This document shows, one piece after another, positions 35,828 to 46,042 of a stretch of 64,000 bases of DNA. The stretch comes from Drechmeria coniospora (lineage: Eukaryota > Ascomycota > Sordariomycetes > Hypocreales > Ophiocordycipitaceae). Position 1 is the stretch's first letter, and each line of letters opens with the position of its first letter. Location of the stretch: positions 5,801,222 through 5,865,221 of the forward strand of contig NC_054390.1 in NCBI RefSeq assembly GCF_001625195.1, given 5' to 3'. The translations under genes were made by a program, and so were the position numbers. The notes under the pieces were generated by a model that was not told the origin of the DNA, did not search any database, and saw only the letters and a program-made list of their open reading frames with translations.

Positions 35828-37207
35828 ATGCCATTCTCCGGAGCTGGATCCGTCGTTGGCTCTCTGATTCACTCAGTTCCAACGCCGCATTTCCCGTCGC
35901 CTTCCAAGCAACTGGCTGCATTGCCATCTGGGTATCCCGCGGTGATCGAGTCGCCGTTGGCATGGACAGGTCGTCGATTTGTGAACCAATCTGACTTTGT
36001 GTTCTTGCTATGCGAAGCGGACGTGCAGGAAGCCGAGCTCGCCCTCGAGCAGTTCAAGGGCAAGTCACCTTGCCGCATCTCGCTTCCGGCGCTGCTTGAA
36101 AACTGACAACCATGCCAGCACTGGGGCTCGATGGCGACCTTATCTCGCCGCAAAACTTTCCGCTGCCAAGCTTGGGTCCCCGGCTGAAACAGCTTCGCGT
36201 CGAACTCCACGAAGGGAAAGGCTTCGGCCTCATTCGCGGTCTTGATGCACAAAAGTACTCGGTCGAGGACCTGACAATGCTCCATCTTGGTGTTCAGTCG
36301 TACATTGCCAACCGTCATGGTCGACAGGACAAAAAGGGCAACATGCTCGGTATGTCTCATCCAGAGACACTTTGAAAAACTCTTTCTGACCCTCGTCTAG
36401 TGCACATTGTTGCAGACAATTCGTCCATGGAAAAGGCTCATCATCACCGCCACTCCAATGCTCCCATTGTAAGCGCGCGCCCAAAGTCAGCTGTGTGGTT
36501 TCTGACTTCACATCTCAGACGTTTCACAGCGAAGAGGCTGGTGACATCATCAGCTGGCTCACACGAAGCACGGCAGCCAAGGGCGGAAGGTGCATCATCG
36601 CCTCGACTTACACTGTGTACAATATTCTGGCAGGCAGTCGCCCAGACTTGATTCGAACATTAGCAAGGTCTGACTGGCCGTTTGCTCTGTAAGTCGAGAC
36701 CTCAGCCTCAGGCCCGACACTGTGGTTGCGATATCCATGGCTGACACGCTTGCGTTTGATAGGCCCCGGTTCCGGTGCCGCCCAGTCATATTTTATGATG
36801 GGGAGCGACTTATTACCAACTTTGGCAGGGCGGCGCTGCTTGGGAGTGCAAGCCATGCTCGTCCGGAACGCCTCCCGCGGCTGACCGACAGCCAGATGGA
36901 GGCTTTGAACGCCATAGAAAGCATTTCTCAACACACGCAGCTTGAAATTCCCACGCAAGCCGGAGACATGCACTTCGTCAACAACTTGGCCATTCTTCAC
37001 CGACGTGAAGGTTTCGTTGACGGAGAGGTTCAAAACGAGCGGCGCCATCTCGTGCGTATGAGACTTCGTGACGACGAGATGGGATGGCGCATCCCTGACG
37101 ATCTGAAGGAGGAATGGTCAAGAACATTTGATCCTAGACTCACGAAGGTGTGGCATCTCGAGCCCATGCCTGATGGTTTCTTCCCACTCCGAACCTTTCC
37201 CAACTAG
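35828..37207 (+). CDS. TauD/TfdA-family Fe(II)/2-oxoglutarate dioxygenase
   Basis: Five exons (35828-36059, 36119-36349, 36401-36468, 36519-36688, 36763-37207) encode 381 residues. Intron 1 has a GC donor (AG/GCAAGT), the only arrangement that joins ALEQFK to ALGLDGD in phase. Family features: GFGLIRGLD near residue 110, metal ligands His180 with Glu182 (FHSEEAGD, an HxE rather than HxD pair), distal His313 (LAILHRREGF), and a following Arg-rich stretch (ERRHLVRMRL) expected to bind 2-oxoglutarate. These enzymes hydroxylate small substrates such as taurine, related sulfonates or others; the substrate here cannot be read from sequence. No signal peptide, so probably cytosolic. Neighbours are a phytase-like phosphatase and an ammonium transporter, suggesting nutrient scavenging. 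Confidence 0.85.
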
Positions 37208-38864
37208 GTTGGCTCGCCGGACGACTGCAGAGCTGGTAGGAGTTCAACGAAGTCGTATTCGTCATGTTTCATGCGTGATGAAAGGATGCAGGCTGAGGCC
37301 GGGGTGAATGGAGATGCAAGAACAGTGCAACTCGGGACAAGATCCGTCGTGTCTTTGCAAACGGGTTGCAACTAGCAACTAGCGATGTGAGCTTGGTTGG
37401 TTGAGATTGCGTATCGAAGCAGAAACTGGTAGAATGGGTTGACCGAGGAAAGTCGTCATCTGGTCTCCAAAAAAAAAAACCCTGTCCGCGTTTGGGTGGC
37501 ACGAGAACCCTGGAAATAAACCTAGCTAGCTATGGACCGAAGTCTTTGCGTAAAGGGAGCGGTAAACGCTGACGAGGGGTGATGGAGGCTGGGGACTGGG
37601 ACCATCGGGTGAGCATGCCTCGCATCCTATCCTGTTCTTGGCCAGCCCTCCGCATACCGCCATCTCTGCGAAGGTTTGAGGCACTCTTATGCTGTTTGTT
37701 TCATGTAGTAGGTTGATTTTTTTTCGGAAAGAAGGAAAGGAAAACAATGAAAGCGGTTCCATGATTGATGGGAAATGCCGCCATGTCAGTTTGTAGCACA
37801 CAACGCTGCTGAGAGCTGGCATGGATACGACCTTTGCGAGAGATATCTCTCTCGCAACGGGCAGCGTGAACCCTGACTGGCTAGAATAGCGGTATGGGCG
37901 GGCATAGTTCCGACTGATTCGTCTTTGAAACAAGGCTTCTCCCGAGGGCCCGGATCCGTCTTCACCAAGCTTGGCTTGCAAACAGGGTTGGGGCGCGGCG
38001 GCATCCCGTCGTCATCACATTTGGATAGACCGGGTATCCTGTTGCCGGCCCACAGCATGCATGCCGCGTGTGCATTGCCGCTCGAGGACGAGATGAGGTG
38101 TCGGCCCCAGGAGGCGAGTCCCCGCTAGCTCAACCATGGCGACGCAAACACGGATGCCGATTGCTTTTTACGAATGGGTGCGCATGGTCCCTGGCCAGGT
38201 TGTTCGCATCTGTCGTAGGCCGCTCCAGGACCATGTTGACTGTGGTGTTGGTGTGAGAGAAGAGGGAACATGGCAACGAGCAGATAGGAGTGTGATGCAG
38301 GTTTCCGGGTTGGTTCAAGTACATGCGTACTGTTTGAATTGAGTACTTCGTACGGTGGCATATTATTGCCGAGTTGCAACATATAGTCACTGCACGGAGT
38401 ACGGAATAGTAAGTACAACTAAGTACAACGACAGTAAGTACAAGTGCTTGTACAGAGTAGTACTTGATAGTGCACATGTAGTAGTACAACTACAGTAAAC
38501 GTACAAGAACTCCTAACTGTACTGTACGGAGTACTAAAGTACTTGTTATACGGAGTACAGTACGGAGTACTTAGTAGCTGTACTCCGTACATGTATCCGT
38601 AAGTACTTACTGTAAGTTCTCTGCTGTCGAAAGTGGAGCCCCTAACGAAGTGGAACCCTTGCTGGAACCCCAGGGGCAGGGAGAGGTTCCCGGGCCCACA
38701 AAAAAGGGACACTGTCTATAACACTGTGTCGACTTGGCTCAAGTCGCGTCTCCTAAGTTGTGTGTCCAGCTTCAACCACTTTCTCCGTCCCTATCCCGGA
38801 TTTTTCTTGGGTTGCCCATAGCATCCTGGCGGATTTTATAACGGAAACAGGTGTACATGACACC
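37208..38864. other. Intergenic region upstream of the phytase-like gene
   Basis: 1.66 kb with no supported gene. Contains a GTAC-word block (38320-38620) ending about 245 bp before the phosphatase start. No CACGTG E-box was seen by eye. Confidence 0.5.
38320..38620. repeat. GTAC-word block (F) upstream of phytase-like gene
   Basis: Includes GTACGGAGTACTAAAGTAC, CGGAGTACAGTACGGAGTAC, CTGTACTCCGTACATG and many AAGTAC words. It lies in the presumed promoter of the phosphatase gene. Confidence 0.85.
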
Positions 38865-40913
38865 ATGGCCGCTCCGTCCAAGCATCCCGACTACCAGCCT
38901 GTCCACCAAGATGAGGAGCAAGACCGACTGAATGGAAGCTTGACGGCACCCCAGTCTCGGTCCGAACGACGCTTCAGGGCAGCCGCCTATTCTCTAGCCG
39001 TGCTCCTGGTGGCCTCAGTCGCGGCCAACCTCTATCTATCCCTTCCCTTCTCCTTCTCCGATCCCGGCTCCTGTCCGTGCGCCCCGTCCAAGGTGCCGCA
39101 GTATTTCCAAACCTCTCCAGAGCTCTGGCCCGGTCCCACGGCCACGGGGCGGGCGCCCTTCATGGCCCAGTCAAGGACGTTTGATCCCACGGTCACTTAC
39201 GTTCCCAACGAGCCGCTGCAGACGTCGGTTCCTATCCAGGGTATGGATCCGCAGAACCGGAGCATCTTCCACATGATGGGCTACTTGTCTCCATACTCTC
39301 CCTCCCCTGGTTTCGGCGTCGACGAGTTTCCCCTTCCCGCCGGCGCGGAGATCATCCAAGTTCAGATGCTTTCACGGCATGGGTCCCGCTATCCAACCAC
39401 GGGATCCGATGTTGCCCGACTCGGTGAGCGGATCGCCAACGCTTCGACCCGCATCAAAGCCGAAGGACCGCTCGCTTTCCTCCACAACTGGACGTACCAG
39501 CTGGGTGCCGAGATACTGGTTCCCAAGGGGCGCCAGGAACTGTTTGACTCTGGTACACAGCACAGCTCGCATCTCCTACCGCATTGTCGAGTCGGCACTG
39601 ACCATTACTTCATCAATTCCAACAGGCGTCCTGCACAACTACATGTACGGGAGCCTGTACAACCCGAAGAGCAAGATTATTGTTCGGACAACTGTATGCG
39701 CGGCTGTGGCCATCGGTAAAAGCGGTGTATTTGCTGACATTACCTGTCCTGTCAGACCCAAGATCGAATGCTCAAGTCGGCAGAAAACTGGATGGCAGGC
39801 TTCTTTGGTCTTGAATGGTGCGTGTATATGGCCGCGAATCGCAGCATATCCCCGTTGACCACAGCTGCAGGAGAAAAAATGCCACCATTGAAGTCATTAT
39901 AGAAGCGGGCGGATTCAACAATTCACTTGCGGGATCACTCAACTGCCCCAACTCTTTCGCCAAGGGACCAGGCAACGAGGCCCGCGACATCTGGATTCGG
40001 ACCTACCTAAAAGATGGTGAGCCATTGCCACCGGTGATTTTCATACAATGGCTCAATACTGATGCCCCAAGGTAGCCACTTCTCGCTTCCAGGCCTTGAC
40101 CAAGGGCTTCGAATGGACAGTGGAAGACGTCTACGCCGCGCAGAACATGTGTCCCTATGAGACGGTGGCGTACGGATATTCTAGATTTTGCGAGCTCTTT
40201 ACCTACGAAGAATGGCAAGGGTTCGGCTACTCGATCGACCTCGGATTCTCAGCGTACAGCGCTTTTCACAGTCCTACAGGGGTTTGTGCTTCCCCCGCTG
40301 CCCTGCCGCGAGCAAGTCCGAGCTGACAGCATAACCTATCTAGCGAGCCGTTGGCCTCGGCTATCAGCAAGAAGTCATTGCGCGACTCAAAAATCACACA
40401 CTTGGCTACTCAGGCTCCCAGATCAACACCACCCTGGACAGCAAGACGGAAACATTTCCGTTGAACCAGAGCCTGTACTTCGATTTCTCTCACGATACGA
40501 ACATCGTGTCGGTACTCACAGCCTTTGGACTGCGGCAGTTTGCCGAAGAACTCCCGGCCGCCAGACATCCTGGAGACCATAACTTCACAGTCGCACATGT
40601 GACGCCGTTCGGTGGCCGTCTCGACATTGAGGTCATCAAGACGCAGAAACCACTCTCGCCAAACCGGGATGGCTATCTGCATGGCGAAGAGACCAAGTAC
40701 ATTCACTTCGTCCTGAACCAACGCACACTGCCTTTGGGCAAGAGCTTCCCGGAGTGTGACGACAGCCGCAAGGACGGATGGTGTGAATTCGATGCGTTCT
40801 TGAAAGTACAAGAGGCCATGGTCGCCAAGGCCGACTTTGACCACGCCTGTTTTGGAGACTATCCATCCGTGTCCTACGGCGATGTGACGGACGGTGCTCC
40901 TCCGAAACGGTGA
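38865..40913 (+). CDS. Histidine acid phosphatase / phytase-like, membrane-anchored
   Basis: Six exons (38865-39552, 39626-39693, 39756-39817, 39871-40016, 40076-40281, 40344-40913) encode 579 residues. The catalytic RHGxRxP motif is SRHGSRYPT (Arg171, His172) and the proton-donor HD is in FSHDTN (His440-Asp441). Splices rebuild family sequence FDSGVLHNYMYG, RTTTQDRMLKSAENW, YLKDATSRFQALTKG and SPTGRAVGLGYQQEV. Instead of a cleavable signal peptide there is about 45 residues of charged N-terminus, then a hydrophobic segment (about 46-66), indicating a type II signal anchor with the enzyme facing outside. The family releases phosphate from phytate or other phosphomonoesters at acid pH. Phosphate-starvation control is expected from family knowledge, but no clear NUC-1 site is visible upstream. 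Confidence 0.92.
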
Positions 40914-41247
40914 TGAGAATGGGGAGAATTGACTTGACTGACCTTCAGCGCGGCGCAATTTGCAACTCATCGTTGGTTTAATGAAAGCGGTTACAAAATA
41001 CCTAGGCAGCCAGATCGTCTACTGGGGAGATTTGGACGCTAAGATAGGTCAATTGTTCATCTGATTGATGCATGACTAGAAGCATATGCAGGTCGCTTTT
41101 TTCTTAGCCAGATTCGACAATGCGGGTATAGCAAATCCCAAAATCAGTCCTTCACCAGGCGCCTCGCTGTTCTATATACAGTTTCTTTCATAAATGGCAA
41201 AGAATAAATGTTGGACGACTCCCTATGCAATTCGAGGGGTCCAATTT
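40914..41247. other. Convergent 3' spacer
   Basis: 334 bp between the phosphatase and ammonium transporter stops. AT-richer, containing the two 3' untranslated regions. No other feature. Confidence 0.6.
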
Positions 41248-42942
41248 CTACTCGCCTTCCCGACGAAGGGACGACGCCGGCGATCTCTTCTCCTCGATGG
41301 CGCCACTATCACTTGAACTCAACGGGTGGACCAAGCCGGCATGCTCCTGGATGCCGTGCTGTGGCTCAATGACGTCACCCTCCTCGGCCGGATCAACACG
41401 GTGGGGACTCCAGGCGAGGAAGTCTCGGCGGACCTCGACGTAGTCGTAGGAGAATTCGCCGTGCTGGTCGTCGTCCATGCCGAGGAGCTCAGCCTCCTCG
41501 GAGGCACGCAGCTTCAGGCCCGGGATCAAGTCGATGATCTTGGCGAGAACGGCTGACATGACGAAAGCATAGGAGCAGGAGGCGGCGATGGCGGCAATCT
41601 GCCAGCCGAGAGCAGCGAAGTTGCCGTCGAGGAAGCCGCCCTTGGCGCCACTGTTCACGCCGTCGAGACCGATGACACGACCGGTGGCGAAGAATCCGTT
41701 GAAGATGAGGCCAACGATGCCGCCGATGCCGTGCTCGGCGAAGACGTCGAGGGAATCGTCAATGCGGACGAGGAACTTGACTGCGAGAACCGTCAAGTCA
41801 GCATTGAGCTAGTTTCTTTCGACGGACAAAGGAGGGAGGGAAGGCTTACTCTTTGTGCCAAAGTTGCAGCAGATACCGGCGACGACACCGAGGGCAATGC
41901 TGGCCCAAGGATCAATAAAACCGGAGGCGGGCGTGGCGGCAACGAGGCCGGAGATGGTACCGGAGCACCATCCAACCATGGACCACTTCTTGGCCAGGCG
42001 GAAGTCGAGGAGACACCAGGTCATGGCGGCGAACATGGCCGTCAGGCACGAGTTCCAGCAGGCGACGACGGCTCGAAGATTGGCGCCAAAGGCGGAGCCA
42101 CCGTTGAAACCGAGCCAGCCGAACCACAGGAAGACGGTGCCGAGGGTGATGAGAGAAATATTGTGCGGTCGAAAGTTCATCATCATCTTGTCGTTGCGGC
42201 GACCGAGGACCCACGAGTAAGCAAGGGCAGAGACGCCGGAGCCGATCTCGACGGGCACACCGCCGGCGTAGTCGAGGACACCGTGCCGAAAGCACCAGCC
42301 GTTGCTGTTCCAAACCCAGTAGGCCAGAGGGCAGTACACGAGAGTGGCCCAGCAGAAGGTGAAGACCATGGCGGGCACGACGCGGCCGCGCTCGGCAACG
42401 GCGCCGACTGTGAGGCAAGCGGTGACGGCGCAGAACATCATCTGATAGAAGGAGTAGAGGAGGGCGGGGACAAGGGGCGAGCCGGCCGACGGCGTAGCCC
42501 AGACGTTGATGAGGCCAAAATGTTGGAGGTTGCCGATGAAGGCATTCCCGGATGACTGGCTGAAGGCGAGAGAGTACCCCCAGAAATACCACTGAAATAC
42601 GATGACGGAGAAGGACATCATGACGACCCATAGCATGGAGAGGGCCGATTTTCGACGGGCAAGACCGGAATAGAGGAAGGCAACGCCGGGTACCATGAGC
42701 AGGACGAGACAGGCGCAGAGGAGGACGAAGGCCTGGTCGCCCGACTGGTACCATTGGTTGAGATTCTGACTGGCTACATGGCGACACGAGCGTCAGCATC
42801 CTTCTCAACAGACTTCTTTTTGCTATTTTTCTACCGTGCTTGGGTCATGTAGGGGAAAGAAAGGTGACATACTGGAATCACCACCAGTGACATCGTCCGT
42901 TCCATTGAAGGCTGTAGGTGGCCCCACGTGGGCGTACGACAT
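41248..42942 (-). CDS. Ammonium transporter, MEP/AMT family (Mep1/3-like)
   Basis: Three exons on the minus strand (42873-42942, 41850-42773, 41248-41780), introns 99 and 69 nt, encode 508 residues with about eleven membrane spans, as usual for MEP/AMT/Rh proteins. Splices give GGDSTSQNLNQWYQSGDQ and NFGTKIKFLVRIDD. Family landmarks include VPGVAFLYSGLARRKS near residue 55, LDYAGGVPVEIGSG, and FAEHGIGGIVGLIFNG. The pore twin-His pair is Glu199/His348: the first His is replaced by Glu, as in yeast Mep1 and Mep3 but not Mep2. The cytosolic C-terminal tail is long and acidic with the family's FSYDYVE motif. It imports ammonium at the plasma membrane. The upstream DNA contains many GATA-factor sites, fitting nitrogen-catabolite control. 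Confidence 0.95.
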
Positions 42943-43148
42943 GGCTGTTGCGGCAGCTGTGACTGGGCGAGGACGGGAGAGGATGGCAGAGGAACGAAAG
43001 ACGAAGATGTTGTGTATTGAGCAAGGGAGTATCACGGGTGGTGCATTCGATTCCCCGAGTTGACGTTTTCGGCGGTACGGGATGGTAGTTGGATGGTTGA
43101 GGCTTTCGGCTGGCGCAAGAATGGAGCAAAAGAATGAAGGAAAAGAAT

Positions 43149-43208
43149 AGGATAAGACAGAATAGATGAGGATAAGACAGGACAGATGAGGATAAGCCAG
43201 GAGAGGTG
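43149..43208. repeat. 20-bp tandem repeat x 3
   Basis: Copies at 43149-43168, 43169-43188 and 43189-43208, consensus AGGATAAGACAGGACAGATG with a few substitutions. Each carries a GGATAA core. It lies about 210-270 bp upstream of the ammonium transporter start. Confidence 0.85.
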
Positions 43209-43557
43209 AGAGATAGGAAGCAGGGGGGGGGGGGGTGAGATAAGGATTTAGACGGATGCAAGCAAGCGCATTCACAGCCGGGAACATGAGGGGGAGGGGG
43301 GTCTGAGAAGCTCATGGGTTTTATCTACAAGAACGCTGTCGACGGCGATACGGCCGAACAGCATAGTCATGGTGTCTATCGCCTACCCCAAGTTGGAAAG
43401 ATAAGGAAAGGGGACCGACCGTTGATCCCTGACTGGGCGGTGTACCGAAGTTCATGGCAGGATCGACGACAAGCGTCGGGGGGGCCGCCGTTCGACGCTA
43501 CGGGAGATGGAAGCAGTGCCGTTCGCTATCTTCCCTCCTCGTCCTTATCTTTTATCG
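43205..43557 (-). promoter_or_regulatory. GATA-site cluster upstream of ammonium transporter
   Basis: Eight matches to HGATAR on either strand: AGATAG 43211-43216, AGATAA 43238-43243, TTATCT 43321-43326, CTATCG 43376-43381, AGATAA 43399-43404, CTATCT 43526-43531, TTATCT 43545-43550, TTATCG 43552-43557. They sit about 270-615 bp upstream of the start. HGATAR is the site of AreA/NIT2-type factors that activate ammonium permeases when preferred nitrogen is scarce. The sites are seen directly; the regulation is inferred. Confidence 0.6.
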
Positions 43558-43899
43558 TGAGTTTAACCAGGGTGGTGTGGGGGCGAATTTTGGATGGGGG
43601 GGGGTCTCAAAGCCGACATGACAGGTTGACTGCTGGATCTGTGACGGGCCGCAGTCGGGTTCGCACTTGGCAGTGCATGGCACGAAAACCACGGCGCGCG
43701 ATGACGACAGCATGTAGTTCGGCGGCTGCTGCCTTGGCGTCCATTGTCGTGTAACATTCTTGCTTGTTGGCTCGCCAGAGGAAAACGACGAAAAGGATTT
43801 TGAATGCTTTCGTCCTTGGAGCCACATCCAATCGCCGAGTGTCAGCTAACCAGCGCATGACTAAGCTAAGCTGATATGGGCACGTTTTGGCGCTTGTAC

Positions 43900-44470
43900 A
43901 CATTCTCATACTTACAGGTTGTTGCACCCAAGGACAATACAGTACATACAGTACATGTACGGAGTACAGTACTCCATACTTGAGTGCAGCACTTGTATGT
44001 ACTGTACAGTACTTGTACTCAGTACTTGTACAGTACACCAGGATTGTCCTGTGACAGCTGATCCTCGCACGTCTGGGATTCTCGCAGCCTCGTTTTTGGT
44101 CCTGTGGCTGGCTGACTCCAGCGCATCCACCAATCTTCACGACAATGTCGCTGGTTACAGGGGAACGCAATATCACCTACCGAACACAGTAAGCAGGTAT
44201 TTGCTCACACATGGACGGAAACGGTATTGCCATTACAGACTTGGTAATATTCGTACACACGCGTTCCGACAAGTCCATGTACTTTCGCCTACCACCATGC
44301 TGCAGACCCTCTTCACATGTACGGAGCAAGTACATTTATTGTACTTGGTGGAGGAAGACTCAAAAAGAGCACCTACTGAACTGTGCTTAAGTAGCTTGCA
44401 GGTGCATGTGCTGTATCCGTACTTGCAGCACATGTACTTAGGTATCAGCGCAAGTATTATTATGGGTACA
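43900..44470. repeat. GTAC-word block (G)
   Basis: Densest at 43930-44040 (ACAGTACATGTACGGAGTAC, ACTGTACAGTACTTGTAC) and again at 44310-44470. The DNA between is less repetitive and holds no recognised gene. Confidence 0.75.
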
Positions 44471-45129
44471 TAGCGGTAGGTGACCGTCCTGATTTGGGAC
44501 CTTATCGGGCCTCCGATGAATCGTGGCGGCGGGCAGGGGTTGTCGGAGAACGAAGAGAGTGCAAGTGGCGAGACGAGACGCTGATAAGACCGGGATGGCG
44601 GGCTGTGATTGGCCAGCCTGCCATGGTTGGTCTCGGCCGTCTAATCGCCGGCTGACGCTTGCTGACCCAGGCTGACGCTGGCCGTTTTCGTGCCCATCCG
44701 ATCCGATCCGTCGTCGCTGTCATCATCAAATTGCCTTCCCTCCGCAAGCGAGGAATTACGATCCAACATTGAATCTTAGCCCGAGCGTTGTCGCGTCCTC
44801 GCAACTCGCGAGATCCCTCGCCTTCCCTTCCAGCCGCTCCCGACGTGCTAGTTGGCACTCGCACGAGGTGTCGAACGAGCCGTCTCGTCAGCATGCTCCT
44901 CGCCCACCCTCAGAAAGCATCGCATTTTTCATCCGAAATCTCGGCAGCAATCTCCATGCATCAAGGGTGGTGCGACGGTTCACTCTCTTGACCCCCTACC
45001 CAACGTGAGACGGCTCCCAGATGTCGCATCGTTCGTTGTTTGCAGACTCGTGGTGAGCTGTCGACGAGTAAGGAGGGGGCGATTGACAACCATGACTCGC
45101 TGTGTTCGGCTGCCTTGGCCATCGCCCCA

Positions 45130-45560
45130 CAGCGATTGCAGTACTTACTACTCCGTAGCTCCGTGCTCGCACAGAGTGCAAGTGCCTGCATTGCCTTACG
45201 AGTAGAGTAGTCCGTGCTATGTTTGCTTAGTTGTCACTCAGACATGCTCATGCACCGCTAGGGGAACTGTGCTTGCTGTGTAGGGTGTACTGTACATGTA
45301 CTGTATGTGTACTTGCATACCTACCTAGTAGTGCCTAGTACCTAGTATATAATTAACTAGCTGCTGCAATTATTACTTGTAGGTAGCGCCCCGAGTATGG
45401 AGAGTGCTGGAGGATGTGATGTCATGTACTGTAGTATCCCGTACCCGCGCAATGGAACCCACCGCTATCCGTGTACTTACTTACCTGTACACCTACTTGC
45501 AAGTACTAGGTAAGTAGTGGGAGCAAGTACTTGCTACGCTTGCATGTGAAAGCATGTATA
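45130..45560. repeat. GTAC-word block (H)
   Basis: Contains AGTACTTACTACTCCGTAG, TGTACTGTACATGTACTGTA, CCTAGTACCTAGTA and GTACTTACTTACCTGTAC. Runs up to the tandem duplication at 45731. Confidence 0.75.
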
Positions 45561-45730
45561 TGCCATTTGCGATATCATGGGCCAACCTCATTTGTCGGCC
45601 GGTCGCCCCCACGGTCCAGCTGGCGGGTTGTCACCTTTGCTACCTGCTACCACGACTAAGCATACTGCACACTCTCACTTCCTGCTACGCGTATCACCTC
45701 GTATCAATGTAGTCGTAGCTATGCGTGACA

Positions 45731-45913
45731 CCATCTTGTTCTCATCATTATCGATTGCTTCGTTTGCCCTTCTACCTCGCCACCCTCTTGAAAAGGTCTC
45801 CAGTCACGGAAAAGGTATCAGCATCGTCTTGTTCATCATCGTCGATTGCTTCATAGGCCCATCTACTTCGCCGTTCTCTATAAAAGTCCCAAGTCAAGGA
45901 AAGGGTATCTACG
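45731..45913. repeat. About 90-bp imperfect tandem duplication
   Basis: Copy 1 (about 45731-45822) and copy 2 (about 45823-45913) share TTGTTC(T)CATCAT..TCGATTGCTTC, CT(A)CCTCGCC/TTCGCC, and GTC..AGTCA.GGAAA(A)GGTATC. Both strands stay open through it. On the minus strand the repeat encodes similar peptides beginning DTLSLTWDFYRER and DTFSVTGDLFKRV. It lies just beyond the CRT10-like gene's stop. Confidence 0.75.
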
Positions 45914-46042
45914 TGCGCCAAACCCATGCCCACCAACATAATTCCCTCTCGGGCCCGCGACGACATCCTACCGACTTTCCTCTGGACCTCCAAAGAATCC
46001 GTAGGGACCCAGGGTAGATGCACACCGGTTTCCCGTGCCTCA

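Larger units (their letters stand above)
42943..46042. other. 3.1-kb intergenic region
   Basis: Contains the ammonium transporter promoter with GATA sites (to about 43560), a 20-bp tandem triplication, GTAC-word blocks at 43900-44040, 44310-44470 and 45130-45560, and a 90-bp tandem duplication at 45731-45913. Between 44510 and 45120 the sequence looks like a fungal promoter plus leader followed by ATGCTCCTCGCCCACCC (about 44890), but the frame stops after about 32 codons and I recognise no protein. Confidence 0.5.

Noticed and set aside
37208..38864. Expected NUC-1/Pho4 E-box (CACGTG) upstream of the phytase-like gene
   Set aside because: None seen by eye in the interval, so a direct regulatory link between the two genes in this window is not claimed.
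41731..42555. 274-codon plus-strand frame opposite the ammonium transporter
   Set aside because: Gly/Glu/Asp-rich shadow of a membrane-protein exon; the minus strand gives a complete, spliced AMT.
30475..42942. Secondary-metabolite cluster suggested by a Zn2Cys6 factor next to an oxygenase
   Set aside because: No polyketide synthase, peptide synthetase, terpene synthase or other backbone enzyme is present.
44890..44990. Possible gene start after a promoter-like stretch (MLLAHPQKASH...)
   Set aside because: Frame closes after about 32 codons and I could not chain further exons into a recognisable protein.
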